Shown here: positions 1 to 8,015 of the stretch, piece by piece
Position numbering within the stretch: position 1 is the stretch's first letter
Layout: each line of letters starts with the position of its first letter
From: Candidatus Stahliibacteriota bacterium
Lineage (GTDB): Bacteria; Hydrothermota; Tepidihabitantia; B3-TA06
Length of the DNA stretch: 43,074 bases
Assembly (NCBI GenBank): GCA_004375895.1
Contig: SOJW01000014.1
Location: 1-43,074, forward strand
Direction: 5' to 3'
Notes under the pieces: model-generated
Database searches by the model: none
Seen by the model: the letters and a program-made list of their open reading frames with translations, nothing else
Told to the model about the DNA's origin: nothing
Position numbers and translations under genes: made by a program

Positions 1-518
1 GTACGCATGACCTGGGTGTAGTATGGATGCAGGGTCTCGGCCGCAAGGACTCGCTTACGCAGGGTGAGATCGCGCGCCATGTGAACAGCCTCGCCCAGGG
101 CCGACGCCCCGTCGTAGACCGATGCATTGCAAACGTCCATGTCAAAAAGTTCGCAGATCATAGATTGATACTCGTAGATGGAGGCCAAGGTACCCTGACT
201 TACCTCAGGCTGGTAAGGTGTGTAGGCGGTGTAGAACTCAGGACGAGATATAACAAAGTTGACAAGTGCGGGGATCACATGATCGTAGACCCCACCACCC
301 ATGAAGCTTACCATCTGTGCAGGATCGCAGTTACATCCAGCCATGCGCGAAAGCAAGAGCTTGGCCTCGTACTCGGAGAGTGCGGGCGGAAGGTTGAGCT
401 CACCCTTGACGCGCAGATCCTCGGGGATATCGGAAATAAGGTCCTCGAAACGCGCTACCCCGATGCGTTCAAGCATCTTGCGAACGTCTTCGGGGGTGTT
501 AGAGACGTAGGAACCCAT
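1..518 (-). CDS. gcvPA: Glycine dehydrogenase (decarboxylating) subunit 1, N-terminal part
   Basis: Partial gene: the start codon is at 516-518 and the frame stays open to the left edge (about 172 codons). The N-terminus reads MGSYVSNTPEDVRKMLERIG and further in has FMGGGVYDHVIPA, ISRPEFYTAYTPYQPE and SQGTLASIYEYQ, the hallmark region of GcvPA, the N-terminal half of the split P-protein. With GcvPB it decarboxylates glycine on PLP and passes the aminomethyl group to lipoyl-GcvH. The PLP lysine lies in the other subunit, so its absence here is expected. The ATG overlaps the gcvH stop by one base and has a GGAAGGG ribosome site inside gcvH, so the two are translationally coupled. The family call is firm; the rest of the gene is outside the window. 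Confidence 0.95.
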   Translation of the reverse strand, partial: MGSYVSNTPEDVRKMLERIGVARFEDLISDIPEDLRVKGELNLPPALSEYEAKLLLSRMAGCNCDPAQMVSFMGGGVYDHVIPALVNFVISRPEFYTAYTPYQPEVSQGTLASIYEYQSMICELFDMDVCNASVYDGASALGEAVHMARDLTLRKRVLAAETLHPYYTQVMR

Positions 519-910
519 CAATGCCCTTCCGTTGCCAGGAACTCCTTGTATGCCGCTGCGTCCATGAGCTTTTCCGCCTCGGAGGGATCTGCGAGTTCCA
601 ACTTGGCGATCCAGCCCTCACCGTAGGGATCGGAGTTTATGGTCCCAGGGCTGGCAGAAAGATTGGTGTTGACCTCGAGGACCTTTCCGGATATGGGAGA
701 GTAGAGATCTGCAACCGCCTTCACCGCTTCGATAACGCCTATCGAATCACCGGTTTCTACTTCACGGCCCACCTGTGGCAGCTCGACCATCACTATATCG
801 GAAAGCTCTCCCTGAGCAAAGTCGGTGATCCCGATTATCGCCTGTGAACCCTCGATGCGAACCCACTCATGACTCTTGGAGTATCTCAGTTCTTCCGGCA
901 CGTCGGCCAT
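518..910 (-). CDS. gcvH: Glycine cleavage system H protein
   Basis: 130 residues, the usual length for GcvH, the lipoyl shuttle of the glycine cleavage complex. It carries the aminomethyl group from P to T protein and electrons to the L protein. The lipoylation motif GVIEAVKAVADLYSP places the modified lysine at residue 64. The N-terminal LRYSKSHEWVRIEG and the C-terminal GEGWIAKLEL are family hallmarks. The ATG follows a strong TAGGAGGAACC site. It lies between gcvT and gcvPA in the order T-H-PA. It has its own consensus promoter about 90 bases upstream, so it need not depend on gcvT transcription. Confidence 0.97.
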   Translation of the reverse strand: MADVPEELRYSKSHEWVRIEGSQAIIGITDFAQGELSDIVMVELPQVGREVETGDSIGVIEAVKAVADLYSPISGKVLEVNTNLSASPGTINSDPYGEGWIAKLELADPSEAEKLMDAAAYKEFLATEGH

Positions 911-995
911 GGTTCCTCCTAAATGTCAACTCGTTGGTTTAATATCCTTCAACTCAAAATCTCCTGACCGAAGACGGTCCCACCTGGCTTTGCCG

Positions 996-1023
996 ATTAT
1001 ATAGGAAGCATGAATAGTGTCAA
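996..1023 (-). promoter_or_regulatory. Sigma70-type promoter of gcvH-gcvPA
   Basis: On the minus strand TTGACA (1018-1023), a 16-base spacer, then TATAAT (996-1001), both boxes perfect. It predicts a leader of about 80 bases before the gcvH start. The leader has a small hairpin (GACCG, loop TCTT, CGGTC) and ends in a strong ribosome site. I saw no glycine-riboswitch architecture in it. Confidence 0.8.
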
Positions 1024-1039
1024 GCAAACGGCTGACAGC

Positions 1040-1112
1040 TGCCTGCGGGCGTAGCCCGCTCACTTTGAAATTTGAAATTTGCACTTTGCATTTTGAAATG
1101 CGCGGCGTAGCC
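1040..1112. repeat. Intergenic low-complexity repeat, copy 1
   Basis: A GC-rich piece with a gcGTAgc core, an AT-rich run of imperfect tandem units of the type TTTGAAATTTG/TTTGCATTTTG, then GCGGCGTAGCCG. The same composite (GC palindrome around GTA/TAC plus AAATTTG-like units) recurs at 2281-2340 on the other side of gcvT. It is probably a dispersed intergenic element. The 3' end of gcvT follows immediately. Confidence 0.5.
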
Positions 1113-1124
1113 GTGCTCGATCCC

Positions 1125-2219
1125 CTACTTGCGCGACGCTTCCTTGTAGAAAGGCGGCTTGACAACAACTGCCGCCACCTCGCCTCGCCGGGTGCGGATT
1201 AAAAGCTCGGTACCCGACTTGGTATGCTCACTCTTAACGTAACCTAAAGCGATCCCTTTCCTTAGTGAAGGAGAGAAGGTGCCGGAGGTAACCTGTCCTA
1301 CCTCTGTGCCATCAGAGACGATCACGTCATGGGGACGGGGGATGCCCGAACCCTGAACCTCAAGACAAACCAGTCGTCGCGAAGGCTTTTCTTCCTTTAC
1401 TTTTAAGAGAACGTCGCGGGCTATGAAATCTTCCTTCTCGAACTTCACAACCCAGGAAAGCCCTGCCTCGATGGGGTTGGTTTGCTTGTCGATGTCGTTA
1501 CCGTACAGCGCGTACTTCATCTCCAGGCGCAACGTGTCGCGTGCACCCAGACCGATGGGTGCGATGCCTTCTTCGGCACCCGCCTCAAAGAGCTTATCCC
1601 AGATAAGATTTGCGTGCTGGGCAGGGAAGTAGAGCTCGAAGCCGTCCTCGCCGGTGTAGCCGGTGCGGGAGACAAACATCTTCACACCTGCCAGTTCGGT
1701 CTCAAGACCACGGTAAAAACCGACGTCGGACAGATTTGCAGAGGTCAGTTTTGCAAGCACCTCTGGAGTCTTCGGTCCCTGCACCGCAAGCTGAGCAATT
1801 GCGTCGGTGCGGTCTACAATCTCAACCTCGAAACCTTTTGCCTGCTCGCGCATCCACGCCTGATCCTTTTCATTGTTGGCCGCGTTGACGACTACAAAAT
1901 AATGGTCGGGCAGACGGTAGATCAGAAGATCATCAACGATCCCGCCTGAAGGGTAGCACATCGCGGTATAGAGCGCCTGGTACATATCAAGGCTCGATAC
2001 GTCGTTAGTCACCAGATAATTGAGAAAATCAAGAGCCTGGGAGCCCTTGACCTCGACCCGGCCCATGTGCGATACGTCGAACACCCCGACAGAGGAACGA
2101 ACCCTGGTGTGTTCGGCTATCAAGCCTTCAAACTGGACCGGCATCTGGTAGCCGGCAAATGAGACCATCCTGCCGCCCGCCTCGAGGATCTTATCGTAGA
2201 AAGGCGTTTTCTTATCCAT
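1125..2219 (-). CDS. gcvT: Glycine cleavage system T protein (aminomethyltransferase)
   Basis: 364 residues, normal length. GcvT releases ammonia from aminomethyl-lipoyl-GcvH and moves the one-carbon unit to tetrahydrofolate as 5,10-methylene-THF. Family landmarks: N-terminal TPFYDKILEAGGRMVSFAG, VGVFDVSHMGRVEVKG, and CYPSGGIVDDLLIYR with the likely catalytic Asp at 96. Further on are SRTGYTGEDGFELYFP, GARDTLRLE, and a C-terminal barrel with VGQVTSGTFSPSLRKGIALGYV. ATG preceded by CAGGAGTAAC. Upstream is a perfect -35/-10 pair. It is followed at about 215 bases by gcvH in the same direction. Confidence 0.97.
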   Translation of the reverse strand: MDKKTPFYDKILEAGGRMVSFAGYQMPVQFEGLIAEHTRVRSSVGVFDVSHMGRVEVKGSQALDFLNYLVTNDVSSLDMYQALYTAMCYPSGGIVDDLLIYRLPDHYFVVVNAANNEKDQAWMREQAKGFEVEIVDRTDAIAQLAVQGPKTPEVLAKLTSANLSDVGFYRGLETELAGVKMFVSRTGYTGEDGFELYFPAQHANLIWDKLFEAGAEEGIAPIGLGARDTLRLEMKYALYGNDIDKQTNPIEAGLSWVVKFEKEDFIARDVLLKVKEEKPSRRLVCLEVQGSGIPRPHDVIVSDGTEVGQVTSGTFSPSLRKGIALGYVKSEHTKSGTELLIRTRRGEVAAVVVKPPFYKEASRK

Positions 2220-2242
2220 TGTTACTCCTGATAGGTTCCTCG

Positions 2243-2270
2243 ATTATACAGGGTGCATGAGGAGTGTCAA
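2243..2270 (-). promoter_or_regulatory. Sigma70-type promoter of gcvT
   Basis: Minus strand TTGACA (2265-2270), 16-base spacer, TATAAT (2243-2248). The predicted start lies about 20 bases before the AGGAGT ribosome site of gcvT. Confidence 0.8.
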
Positions 2271-2280
2271 GGAAGTGATC

Positions 2281-2340
2281 AACGCGGCTACGCCGCTCAT
2301 TGTAAATTGCAAATTGTAAAATTCAAAATGCAAATTGATT
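2281..2340. repeat. Intergenic low-complexity repeat, copy 2
   Basis: GCGGCTACGCCGC palindrome followed by imperfect tandem AAATTGCAAATTG units. It is related in layout and sequence to the element at 1040-1112. The stretch 2220-2419 holds this repeat and the gcvT promoter and no gene. Confidence 0.45.
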
Positions 2341-2419
2341 GGCCGATAGCGTTTAGTTACAGATTTGTACCCATTAAGAAAAAGGTTATATAAAGGGAAA
2401 TTCTGGATCCGTCAGCGGG

Positions 2420-2635
2420 TTATTTACTTCCGTTATTCATCTTAGCAGGATTATCCGCCATTGCCCAGGCAAATCGCTGAGCGTAGGAGCTGATGAGGTT
2501 CAACTGGCGCAGACGGGCTATCCTCAGCTGGATGGGCGGATAGGATGAGAAGAGATTAACCTTTACAGGCTTATCCGGCTTCTTGGGATTGATGCGGTCC
2601 TTGCACTTGGGCGAGGAGATAAAAAGGTGAGCCAT
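2420..2635 (-). pseudogene. Truncated copy of the htpX 3' end
   Basis: The 71-codon frame reproduces the C-terminal tail of the intact HtpX at 4298-5326: AHLFISSPKCKDRINPKKPD, then PVKVNLF and PPIQLRIARLRQLNL. There are only a few substitutions, for example FASHPP to FSSYPP. At DNA level the two regions look over 90% identical by eye for about 170 bases (about 2452-2636 against 4335-4510). After that both ends diverge. It lacks the membrane segments and the HExxH zinc site, so it cannot be a protease. No ribosome site or promoter is evident. It is best read as a recent partial duplication, now separated from htpX by the gene at 2738-4120. Confidence 0.85.
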
Positions 2636-2737
2636 CCGTTCGGAATCGTCTTCTGAATCTGTATTATCGACGAGAGATTATACCATATGGATGGATCCGG
2701 AGAAGGCACGGACGGCAAAATGGTTCCCAATTATCTC

Positions 2738-4120
2738 TTATTTTACTGCGATTATTTTTTCCCCAATGGTGAGACCACCGACTTGGAATAGACAGAAATA
2801 AATCCCTGAAATCTCTGCTTGTGTATCCCAGTTAAAATTGTATTCCCCTGATTCAAGCCATCCATTCCAAAGCGGAGTACAAAGCCTTCCCACCGCATCA
2901 TAGATGTTCAATCGGACGTAATTCTTCTTCGGTAATGAGAATCGAATATTTGTCTTATTTCTAAACGGATTGGGCATAACCCTCAGGGAAAATTCCTCAG
3001 AAATAAGCGATGATTCAGTAATTCCACCCGGCAGGTCAGCATAAGAGGCGAAAACCCCTCTCGTGTCTGCGCTATCTGCGTTCCAGATCATCCAGAGATG
3101 GTCTTTTCCAGCCTGTAAAACCGGGTTATATTCACACCAGTTGGAAAGAGGGTCATAGGCAATGATCTCAGACCATCTCTCGGTGGTTGGATCATAAAAA
3201 CGGAGGATAATATGGGTAAGGTTAGCGGTATCTTGCGAGCTCGCCACCCAGACCACTCCATCGCTATCACAACAACAACTTAAATCATACCAGTTTGAAG
3301 GGGAAAAGACCGTATCAGAAGGAGACCATTGACTATTGACTCTATGACGGGAGGAGGTGAGGCTATCGAATTCAAATTGATAGAAGAGCCAGGCCCGGTT
3401 TTGTGAATCGAATGTGATTCTCACAGGTTGACAGGTATGGACATAGGGGATGAGGATCTCCGGCCCGCTCCCTTCGCAAACGACCCCCAATTCCAACCCT
3501 CCCCATACTAACCATATCTGATTACTTCGGTCGCACCCAATCCTGAAGTCTCCGCCACCCATACACCACTCAGTCTGAACCCAGCGTTCTGGAAAAGACC
3601 ATTGATCGTTATCCCTGAAAGTGACATAGAAATAGACTTCTTCCCCTCCACTCATATTATGGTTCAATACCGCCCAGATTCTACGATTGTTATCGTGAAT
3701 GAGCCTCGGGTTATAACTATACCTTGGTGCATCCCAAATCCACTCCGGTTCCGACCATTTATCCCCATCCCAGAAGAACGCATATACTGAAGTATCAATT
3801 ACTCCCATGGTCCAGATGCAGCCATCGGCATCAATGGCAAGCGGGAAAGGCGAACCAAAGGAAGCCGGAGGGAAAATCCTATCTTCGATCAGTGCAGACC
3901 ACTGGTCGCCATCATAATAGCGGAGAAAGATCTTAGCAGAATCCCCATAATACCCATAATACTTGCCCCATGCCGCCAAGATCCTCCCATCGGTTGTTTG
4001 AATAATATTAGGGTTCCAGATACGGATAGTATCCGACCAGAGGAGCATCGGTTCTGACCATTTTAATTCTCCAAATGCTACAGTGGAAATGGCGAAAAAC
4101 ACCAAGATCATCTTCTTCAT
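2738..4120 (-). CDS. Secreted repeat protein with C-terminal sorting (Por/FlgD-like) tail
   Basis: 460 residues. I start at the ATG giving MKKMILVFFAISTVAFG, a clear signal peptide. An upstream in-frame ATG (4168) lies before the promoter and is rejected. The body has repeated blocks with W-S-x-P and aromatic/Asp strands (LKWSEPMLLWSD, DKWSEPEWIW, WSFPERW, WSPSDTVF, RWSEIIAYD), as in sialidase/propeller-type repeats. The last 85 or so residues (SLRVMPNPFRNKTNIRFSLP, then VRLNIYDAVGR and SGEYNFNWD) match the type IX-like sorting/FlgD-Ig tail. It is likely exported; the substrate is unknown. It is AT-richer than its neighbours and sits between the htpX fragment and htpX, which suggests insertion. 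Confidence 0.85.
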   Translation of the reverse strand: MKKMILVFFAISTVAFGELKWSEPMLLWSDTIRIWNPNIIQTTDGRILAAWGKYYGYYGDSAKIFLRYYDGDQWSALIEDRIFPPASFGSPFPLAIDADGCIWTMGVIDTSVYAFFWDGDKWSEPEWIWDAPRYSYNPRLIHDNNRRIWAVLNHNMSGGEEVYFYVTFRDNDQWSFPERWVQTEWCMGGGDFRIGCDRSNQIWLVWGGLELGVVCEGSGPEILIPYVHTCQPVRITFDSQNRAWLFYQFEFDSLTSSRHRVNSQWSPSDTVFSPSNWYDLSCCCDSDGVVWVASSQDTANLTHIILRFYDPTTERWSEIIAYDPLSNWCEYNPVLQAGKDHLWMIWNADSADTRGVFASYADLPGGITESSLISEEFSLRVMPNPFRNKTNIRFSLPKKNYVRLNIYDAVGRLCTPLWNGWLESGEYNFNWDTQAEISGIYFCLFQVGGLTIGEKIIAVK

Positions 4121-4126
4121 AATGCC

Positions 4127-4155
4127 ATTATAACAATATTTTTTCCCTCTGTCAA
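4127..4155 (-). promoter_or_regulatory. Consensus promoter placed for a leaderless start
   Basis: Minus strand TTGACA (4150-4155), 17-base spacer, TATAAT (4127-4132). Only six bases (GGCATT) separate the -10 from the ATG at 4120, so the expected transcript begins on the start codon. No ribosome site fits in the gap. Confidence 0.85.
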
Positions 4156-4297
4156 GTTGCATTCTCAATAAGCTCTTCCCGTTAGTGCTTCCCCTATTAG
4201 CTCTTGTGTATCCGGAGATTATTTTACATCATCGCCGACACTGGGGGGCTACTTATTGAATATGGTTGTCTTAAGACTTTTGAACAAAGCCTGAGAG

Positions 4298-5326
4298 CTA
4301 AGAGCCAGGCAACCCTACGGTGTCTGCGTCCTCGGCCCTTGCCCAGGCAAATCGCTGAGCGTATTCGCTGGTGAGGTTCAACTGGCGCAGACGGGCTATC
4401 CTCAGCTGGATGGGCGGATGGGATGCGAAGAGATTAACCTTTACAGGCTTATCCGGCTTCTTGGGATTGATGCGGTCCTTGCATTTGGGCGAGGAGATGA
4501 AGAGGTGCGCGGTTGCGGTTGAGGTCCGCTGCATCTTATGGTAGGTGGCGCCGATCTTCTCCAGCGCGCGCCCCAGTCCCTCAGGGTTGCGGGTCATCAT
4601 CGCACCGGATGCGTCGGCCAGGTACTCGCGCTGCCTGGAAATCGCCGCACGGATGAGCATCACTGCCAGCGGCGCAAGAATAGCCAGAACCAGACCGATA
4701 GCCAGCCAGATGAGTGCTAAGTAACCACCTCCCTTGCCTGATGAGCGGCGTCTGCCTCTCCCTAAGAAGAATCCCCACCGCCAGAATAAATCACGCGCAA
4801 GAACCACCAGCCCGATCATGATCGCCACCACAGTCATCAGAAGGATGTCGTAGTTCTTGATGTGGCTCATCTCGTGAGCGACCACACCCTGAAGCTCGGC
4901 CCGATCCATCATCTCGTAAAGACCGGTGGTCACCGCGATAGCTGCGTTCTTGGGATTGCGGCCTGTAGCAAACGCGTTGGGGGCAGGGTCGTGGATTATA
5001 TACACCTCAGGCTTGGGCTGACCTGAGGCTATGGCCATCTCCTCAACCACGTTGTGCAGGCGCTTGTAGCCCGCGGGATCGGCCTTGCGCGCGCCGTTGG
5101 CAGCAAGAGCCAGCTTTGCAGAGGCGAAGTAGAAGATGAGGTTGTAGCCGACGATAAACACGCCGAAGAAGATGTAGGGGCCTAGACCCCAGACCCCGTA
5201 GTAGTATTGAAAGAACCTTATGACGGCACCGCCCACCAGCGCCAGGATGATTGTAAATAGCAGGATAAACCCGAACGTCCGCCAGCGGTTGGCGGCGATC
5301 ATCCCGTAAAGTGTGCGGCGTCTCAT
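4298..5326 (-). CDS. htpX: HtpX-family membrane zinc metalloprotease (M48)
   Basis: 342 residues. Two N-terminal membrane segments (about 18-40 and 50-72), then the M48 domain. It has AFATGRNPKNAAIAVTTGL, the zinc motif HEMSH at 151-155, two further membrane segments (about 160-177, 203-226), and REYLADASG with the third ligand near E234. The family degrades misfolded membrane proteins with the active site facing the cytoplasm. The ATG has GGACGGAG upstream and lies 41 bases after the lemA stop, giving a lemA-htpX operon, a recurrent pairing. The tail after about residue 270 is the part duplicated at 2420-2635. The bases between 4133 and 4298 hold no gene. Confidence 0.93.
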   Translation of the reverse strand: MRRRTLYGMIAANRWRTFGFILLFTIILALVGGAVIRFFQYYYGVWGLGPYIFFGVFIVGYNLIFYFASAKLALAANGARKADPAGYKRLHNVVEEMAIASGQPKPEVYIIHDPAPNAFATGRNPKNAAIAVTTGLYEMMDRAELQGVVAHEMSHIKNYDILLMTVVAIMIGLVVLARDLFWRWGFFLGRGRRRSSGKGGGYLALIWLAIGLVLAILAPLAVMLIRAAISRQREYLADASGAMMTRNPEGLGRALEKIGATYHKMQRTSTATAHLFISSPKCKDRINPKKPDKPVKVNLFASHPPIQLRIARLRQLNLTSEYAQRFAWARAEDADTVGLPGS

Positions 5327-5367
5327 AGCTCCGTCCCGACGTTTAGGTACTCATGTGGTGCCAGGAA

Positions 5368-5928
5368 TTAGAACTCTACCTTGACCGGCTCGCGCGCCGC
5401 CTTCTCCTCCTCAGGAATCTCCCAGAACTCGAACCTGCGGAAGGCGAAGATGCCTGCAAAGATGATGCCCGGGAACTTCTCGGTCGCGGTGTTGTAGTTC
5501 ATGACCACATCGTTGTAGAACTGCCGGGCGAAAGCGATCTTCTCCTCGGTCGAGCGCAGCTCCTCCTGGAGCGCCAGAAAGTTCTGGTTGGCCTTCAGAT
5601 CAGGATACGCCTCGACCACCGCGAAGAGCGACTTGAGCGTCTCGGTCAGCATGTTGTTGGCCTTAGCCGCGTCGCCAACGGTTTTTGCGTCCATACCCAG
5701 CTTGCGCGCGGCGGTGACGTTCTCCAGGGTTTCGCGCTCGTGCTTGGCATACCCCTTGACCGTTTCCACCAGGTTGGGGATCAAATCGTATCGGCGGCGC
5801 AGCTGAACGTCTATCTGGTGCCACGCGTTGCGGGTGCGGTTGCGCTTGACCACCAGCGTGTTGTAGCCCGCGATGGTGATGATGATCAAGAGCCCGATGA
5901 TGCCTACGAAAATCCACAACAATACCAT
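5368..5928 (-). CDS. lemA: LemA family protein
   Basis: 186 residues from the ATG at 5926-5928, chosen because TAAGGAGGAATGCT directly precedes it. A longer frame to 6009 would run through the promoter and the neighbouring stop. One N-terminal membrane segment ([20 protein letters not shown]) is followed by the LemA helical-bundle signature [14 protein letters not shown], then [21 protein letters not shown] and [15 protein letters not shown], ending in [21 protein letters not shown]. LemA proteins are membrane-anchored with an extracytoplasmic domain of uncertain function and often sit beside HtpX-type proteases, as here. Confidence 0.95.
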   Translation of the reverse strand: MVLLWIFVGIIGLLIIITIAGYNTLVVKRNRTRNAWHQIDVQLRRRYDLIPNLVETVKGYAKHERETLENVTAARKLGMDAKTVGDAAKANNMLTETLKSLFAVVEAYPDLKANQNFLALQEELRSTEEKIAFARQFYNDVVMNYNTATEKFPGIIFAGIFAFRRFEFWEIPEEEKAAREPVKVEF

Positions 5929-5956
5929 AGCATTCCTCCTTACGGTGTTGGCCTTG

Positions 5957-5985
5957 ATAATAAGAGAGATGGGGGGGGTTGTCAA
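5957..5985 (-). promoter_or_regulatory. Promoter of lemA-htpX
   Basis: Minus strand TTGACA (5980-5985), 17-base spacer containing a run of eight C, TATTAT (5957-5962). About 22 bases of leader then carry the lemA ribosome site. The -35 box lies just past the stop of the upstream gene (5994). Confidence 0.75.
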
Positions 5986-5993
5986 GCTGTGTG

Positions 5994-7259
5994 TCAGCGC
6001 CGCATCCACCAGGGGCGGTAACGGCGAGAGGGCTTTGAAGGATGTGCTTTAGAAGACCATTCGAAAAATATTTTACCAATAAAACCAAGCAACGCAAACA
6101 GACCTACTGCAATCGCGGCTCCTCCTAGCAATGCGTCACGCCATGTTTCGATTGCCCTTGGAATCAACTCTACCCCATTTTTTTTAATAGAATACGCATT
6201 TCCTTTTAATTGAACATTAAGAGAATCATCCTCATAGAGCGCATTGAGTGCGAATTTCCCCTTTAGCGTAATTTCATCTCCCTGAGTAAGTGTATAAGGA
6301 GTGGGTCTAACAAGCGAATTTATTTTAAGTTGTAACGAATCTTTTGAAACTAATGCACAGAAGTGGGTCACATCTCTTCTATTGATTGTCAAATTATTAC
6401 TTTCAAGAGGCTCCAAATAGGGTCCAGAATATTTGTGATAGGCTGACAAGATAACTCCAAAGGAAGAATTGAACAACTCTCTCTTGTAAGGATAAGAACT
6501 TTTGTAAGAAACTAGGGGGTTGTCAGCATTTTCCTTCCCACCTGCAACAGGGACAATATCAATCTTTCCTAACCAAGACCCCATAGACACAAGACGAGCT
6601 TTCCACCATTCAACTTTGGTTAAAGGGCAGTTTTTATGTGCAGAATCATGAAGAAACCATATATTGGCCATACCACCCCACTCAATGTCTAACTCAGGTT
6701 CCTCTACAAATAATTGGAACCGGAAAGGCATAACGGGAGGAGAGGGACCAATTAAACATAAATATGTATACCCCAGAAAATCCTTCCGCACAAAAAAGGA
6801 GAGTTTCGTCGAATTGTCTGTTATTACTCTTATTTTTGGGGGTGGGTCTTGGAAAGCCAAACCCCTCCTGCCTCTCAATGTAAAATAATCTTGATAAGGC
6901 TCAACCATTTCAACTCTTAATTTAAGAGCATTGCTATCCCTCTCATAATCAAGTCCAGGAGAACGAGTAGGGGTTAGAATTACTGATCTCCAAGATTCAA
7001 AACAACCAATACAATCTATTATGGCCGTATCCACTCCTCGAAATAGCAACTCCTCACCTCTTATAGAAATTGTTGAAATTCCTCTTCTTCCAACTGTCCA
7101 GTTCATTTCACCGCATAATTCGAAATCGAAGGAATCTAATAAACCTGAGAGTTGAACATCTGTTTTTACTTTCGTTATTCCCAGGACAAATCCCAAAGAG
7201 ATAAAAATCCCCACCACTGAGATAACACTTATTAAGAATATTTTTCCCTGCCTCGTCAT
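5994..7259 (-). CDS. Membrane-anchored protein of unknown function, AT-rich
   Basis: 421 residues, family not recognised. One membrane segment at the N-terminus (about 7-29, [20 protein letters not shown]) and one near the C-terminus (about 376-395, [19 protein letters not shown]). A short basic tail ([13 protein letters not shown]) follows. The roughly 345 residues between are beta-rich and would lie on one side of the membrane, probably outside. Codon usage is visibly AT-richer than the flanking lemA-htpX and cobalamin genes, with many AAT, TTA and ATA codons, suggesting recent acquisition. The ATG has no ribosome site but lies six bases after a -10 box. Confidence 0.7.
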   Translation of the reverse strand: MTRQGKIFLISVISVVGIFISLGFVLGITKVKTDVQLSGLLDSFDFELCGEMNWTVGRRGISTISIRGEELLFRGVDTAIIDCIGCFESWRSVILTPTRSPGLDYERDSNALKLRVEMVEPYQDYFTLRGRRGLAFQDPPPKIRVITDNSTKLSFFVRKDFLGYTYLCLIGPSPPVMPFRFQLFVEEPELDIEWGGMANIWFLHDSAHKNCPLTKVEWWKARLVSMGSWLGKIDIVPVAGGKENADNPLVSYKSSYPYKRELFNSSFGVILSAYHKYSGPYLEPLESNNLTINRRDVTHFCALVSKDSLQLKINSLVRPTPYTLTQGDEITLKGKFALNALYEDDSLNVQLKGNAYSIKKNGVELIPRAIETWRDALLGGAAIAVGLFALLGFIGKIFFEWSSKAHPSKPSRRYRPWWMRR

Positions 7260-7265
7260 CTAGTC

Positions 7266-7294
7266 ATAATATATGAAAAGCCTCCTGTTGTCAA
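7266..7294 (-). promoter_or_regulatory. Consensus promoter placed for a leaderless start
   Basis: Minus strand TTGACA (7289-7294), 17-base spacer, TATTAT (7266-7271), then six bases (GACTAG) to the ATG at 7259. Same geometry as at 4127-4155. Confidence 0.8.
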
Positions 7295-7317
7295 TAACGT
7301 TCGCCACCGCACTTGGC

Positions 7318-7435
7318 TCCCCTATCCCCTCCCACCAAGGGAGGGGAAACACAACGAAACCAGCCGGGAGGTTGACTTTCCTTAATCTTCATCTCCCCCT
7401 TGACGGGGGAGAATAAAAGAGGGGGTGAAAAATAC
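7318..7435. repeat. GC-rich inverted-repeat intergenic elements
   Basis: Two imperfect palindromes: CCCCTCCCACCAAGGGAGGGG, and CTCCCCCTTGACGGGGGAG at about 7392-7411. The second is repeated exactly at about 42963-42982, so it is a dispersed element. This fills the divergent spacer between 7259 and the cobalamin gene. Confidence 0.6.
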
Positions 7436-7437
7436 CC

Positions 7438-7465
7438 TTGACTCCATGCTCTCCCCCCGTATGCT
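7438..7465 (+). promoter_or_regulatory. Promoter overlapping the apparent start of the cobalamin gene
   Basis: TTGACT (7438-7443), 16-base spacer, TATGCT (7460-7465), then five bases to an in-frame GTG at 7471. The TTG of the -35 box is in frame and could be mistaken for a start codon. Confidence 0.7.
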
Positions 7466-7470
7466 TGGGT

Positions 7471-7998
7471 GTGGCTAAAGATGCTTTAGGCCTTCTTCAG
7501 GTCCACACCGGGCCGGGCAAGGGCAAGACAACTGCGGCGGTCGGGTTGGCGGCAAGAGCGGCAGGCCAGGGGCTCGCGGTCGCATTCATCCAGTTCATGA
7601 AACCTGATGAATCGGGCGAGGTGGACTCCCTGCGTAAGCTCGGGGTCACCTGTTCGCATTTCGGGGCAAAGGGGTTTCTGGTTCCGGATTCAGACCCTAC
7701 CCCTCACCGTGAGGCTGCGCTCCAGGGCTGGCGCGAGGCTTTAATCTATCTTAAAGGCACCGAGCAGGTTGATCTTTTGATCCTTGACGAGATCTGTCAG
7801 GTGCTGTCCCTTGGTCTCTTGGATAGAGGCGAGGTCATGGAAGCTATCATCAACCGCCCTCACGGGCTTGAGGTGGTCTGCACCGGCAGGGATGCTCCCA
7901 AGGAGTTAATACAAGCCGCAGACCTGGTCACCGAGATGAACGAGGTTAAGCACTACTACCAAAAGGGCGTTAAGGGAAGGAAGGGAATCGAGTACTGA
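7471..7998 (+). CDS. cobO: Cob(I)yrinic acid a,c-diamide adenosyltransferase, CobA/CobO type
   Basis: 175 residues from the GTG at 7471. It transfers the adenosyl group of ATP to cob(I)alamin or a corrinoid precursor. Evidence: P-loop GPGKGKTTAAVGLAARA near residues 14-30, IQFMKPDESGE, LILDEICQVLSLGLL with the Walker-B-like acidic pair, VVCTGRDAPKELIQAADLVTEM, and the C-terminal substrate lid VKHYYQKGVKGRKGIEY. The GTG is preferred over the in-frame TTG at 7438 because that TTG belongs to the -35 box and the GTG sits where the transcript should begin. The next gene starts 17 bases downstream with its own ribosome site. Confidence 0.9.
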   Translation: MAKDALGLLQVHTGPGKGKTTAAVGLAARAAGQGLAVAFIQFMKPDESGEVDSLRKLGVTCSHFGAKGFLVPDSDPTPHREAALQGWREALIYLKGTEQVDLLILDEICQVLSLGLLDRGEVMEAIINRPHGLEVVCTGRDAPKELIQAADLVTEMNEVKHYYQKGVKGRKGIEY

Positions 7999-8015
7999 CA
8001 ACCAAAGGAGACCTC

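Noticed and set aside
27-626. 199-codon plus-strand frame at the left edge
   Set aside because: It is antisense to gcvPA/gcvH, whose protein-level matches are unmistakable.
911-1000. Possible glycine riboswitch in the gcvH leader
   Set aside because: Only a 5-bp hairpin is visible; the tandem aptamer architecture and conserved core are missing.
926-1168. 80-codon minus-strand frame between gcvT and gcvH
   Set aside because: It runs through the low-complexity repeat and the gcvH promoter and overlaps gcvT; no ribosome site.
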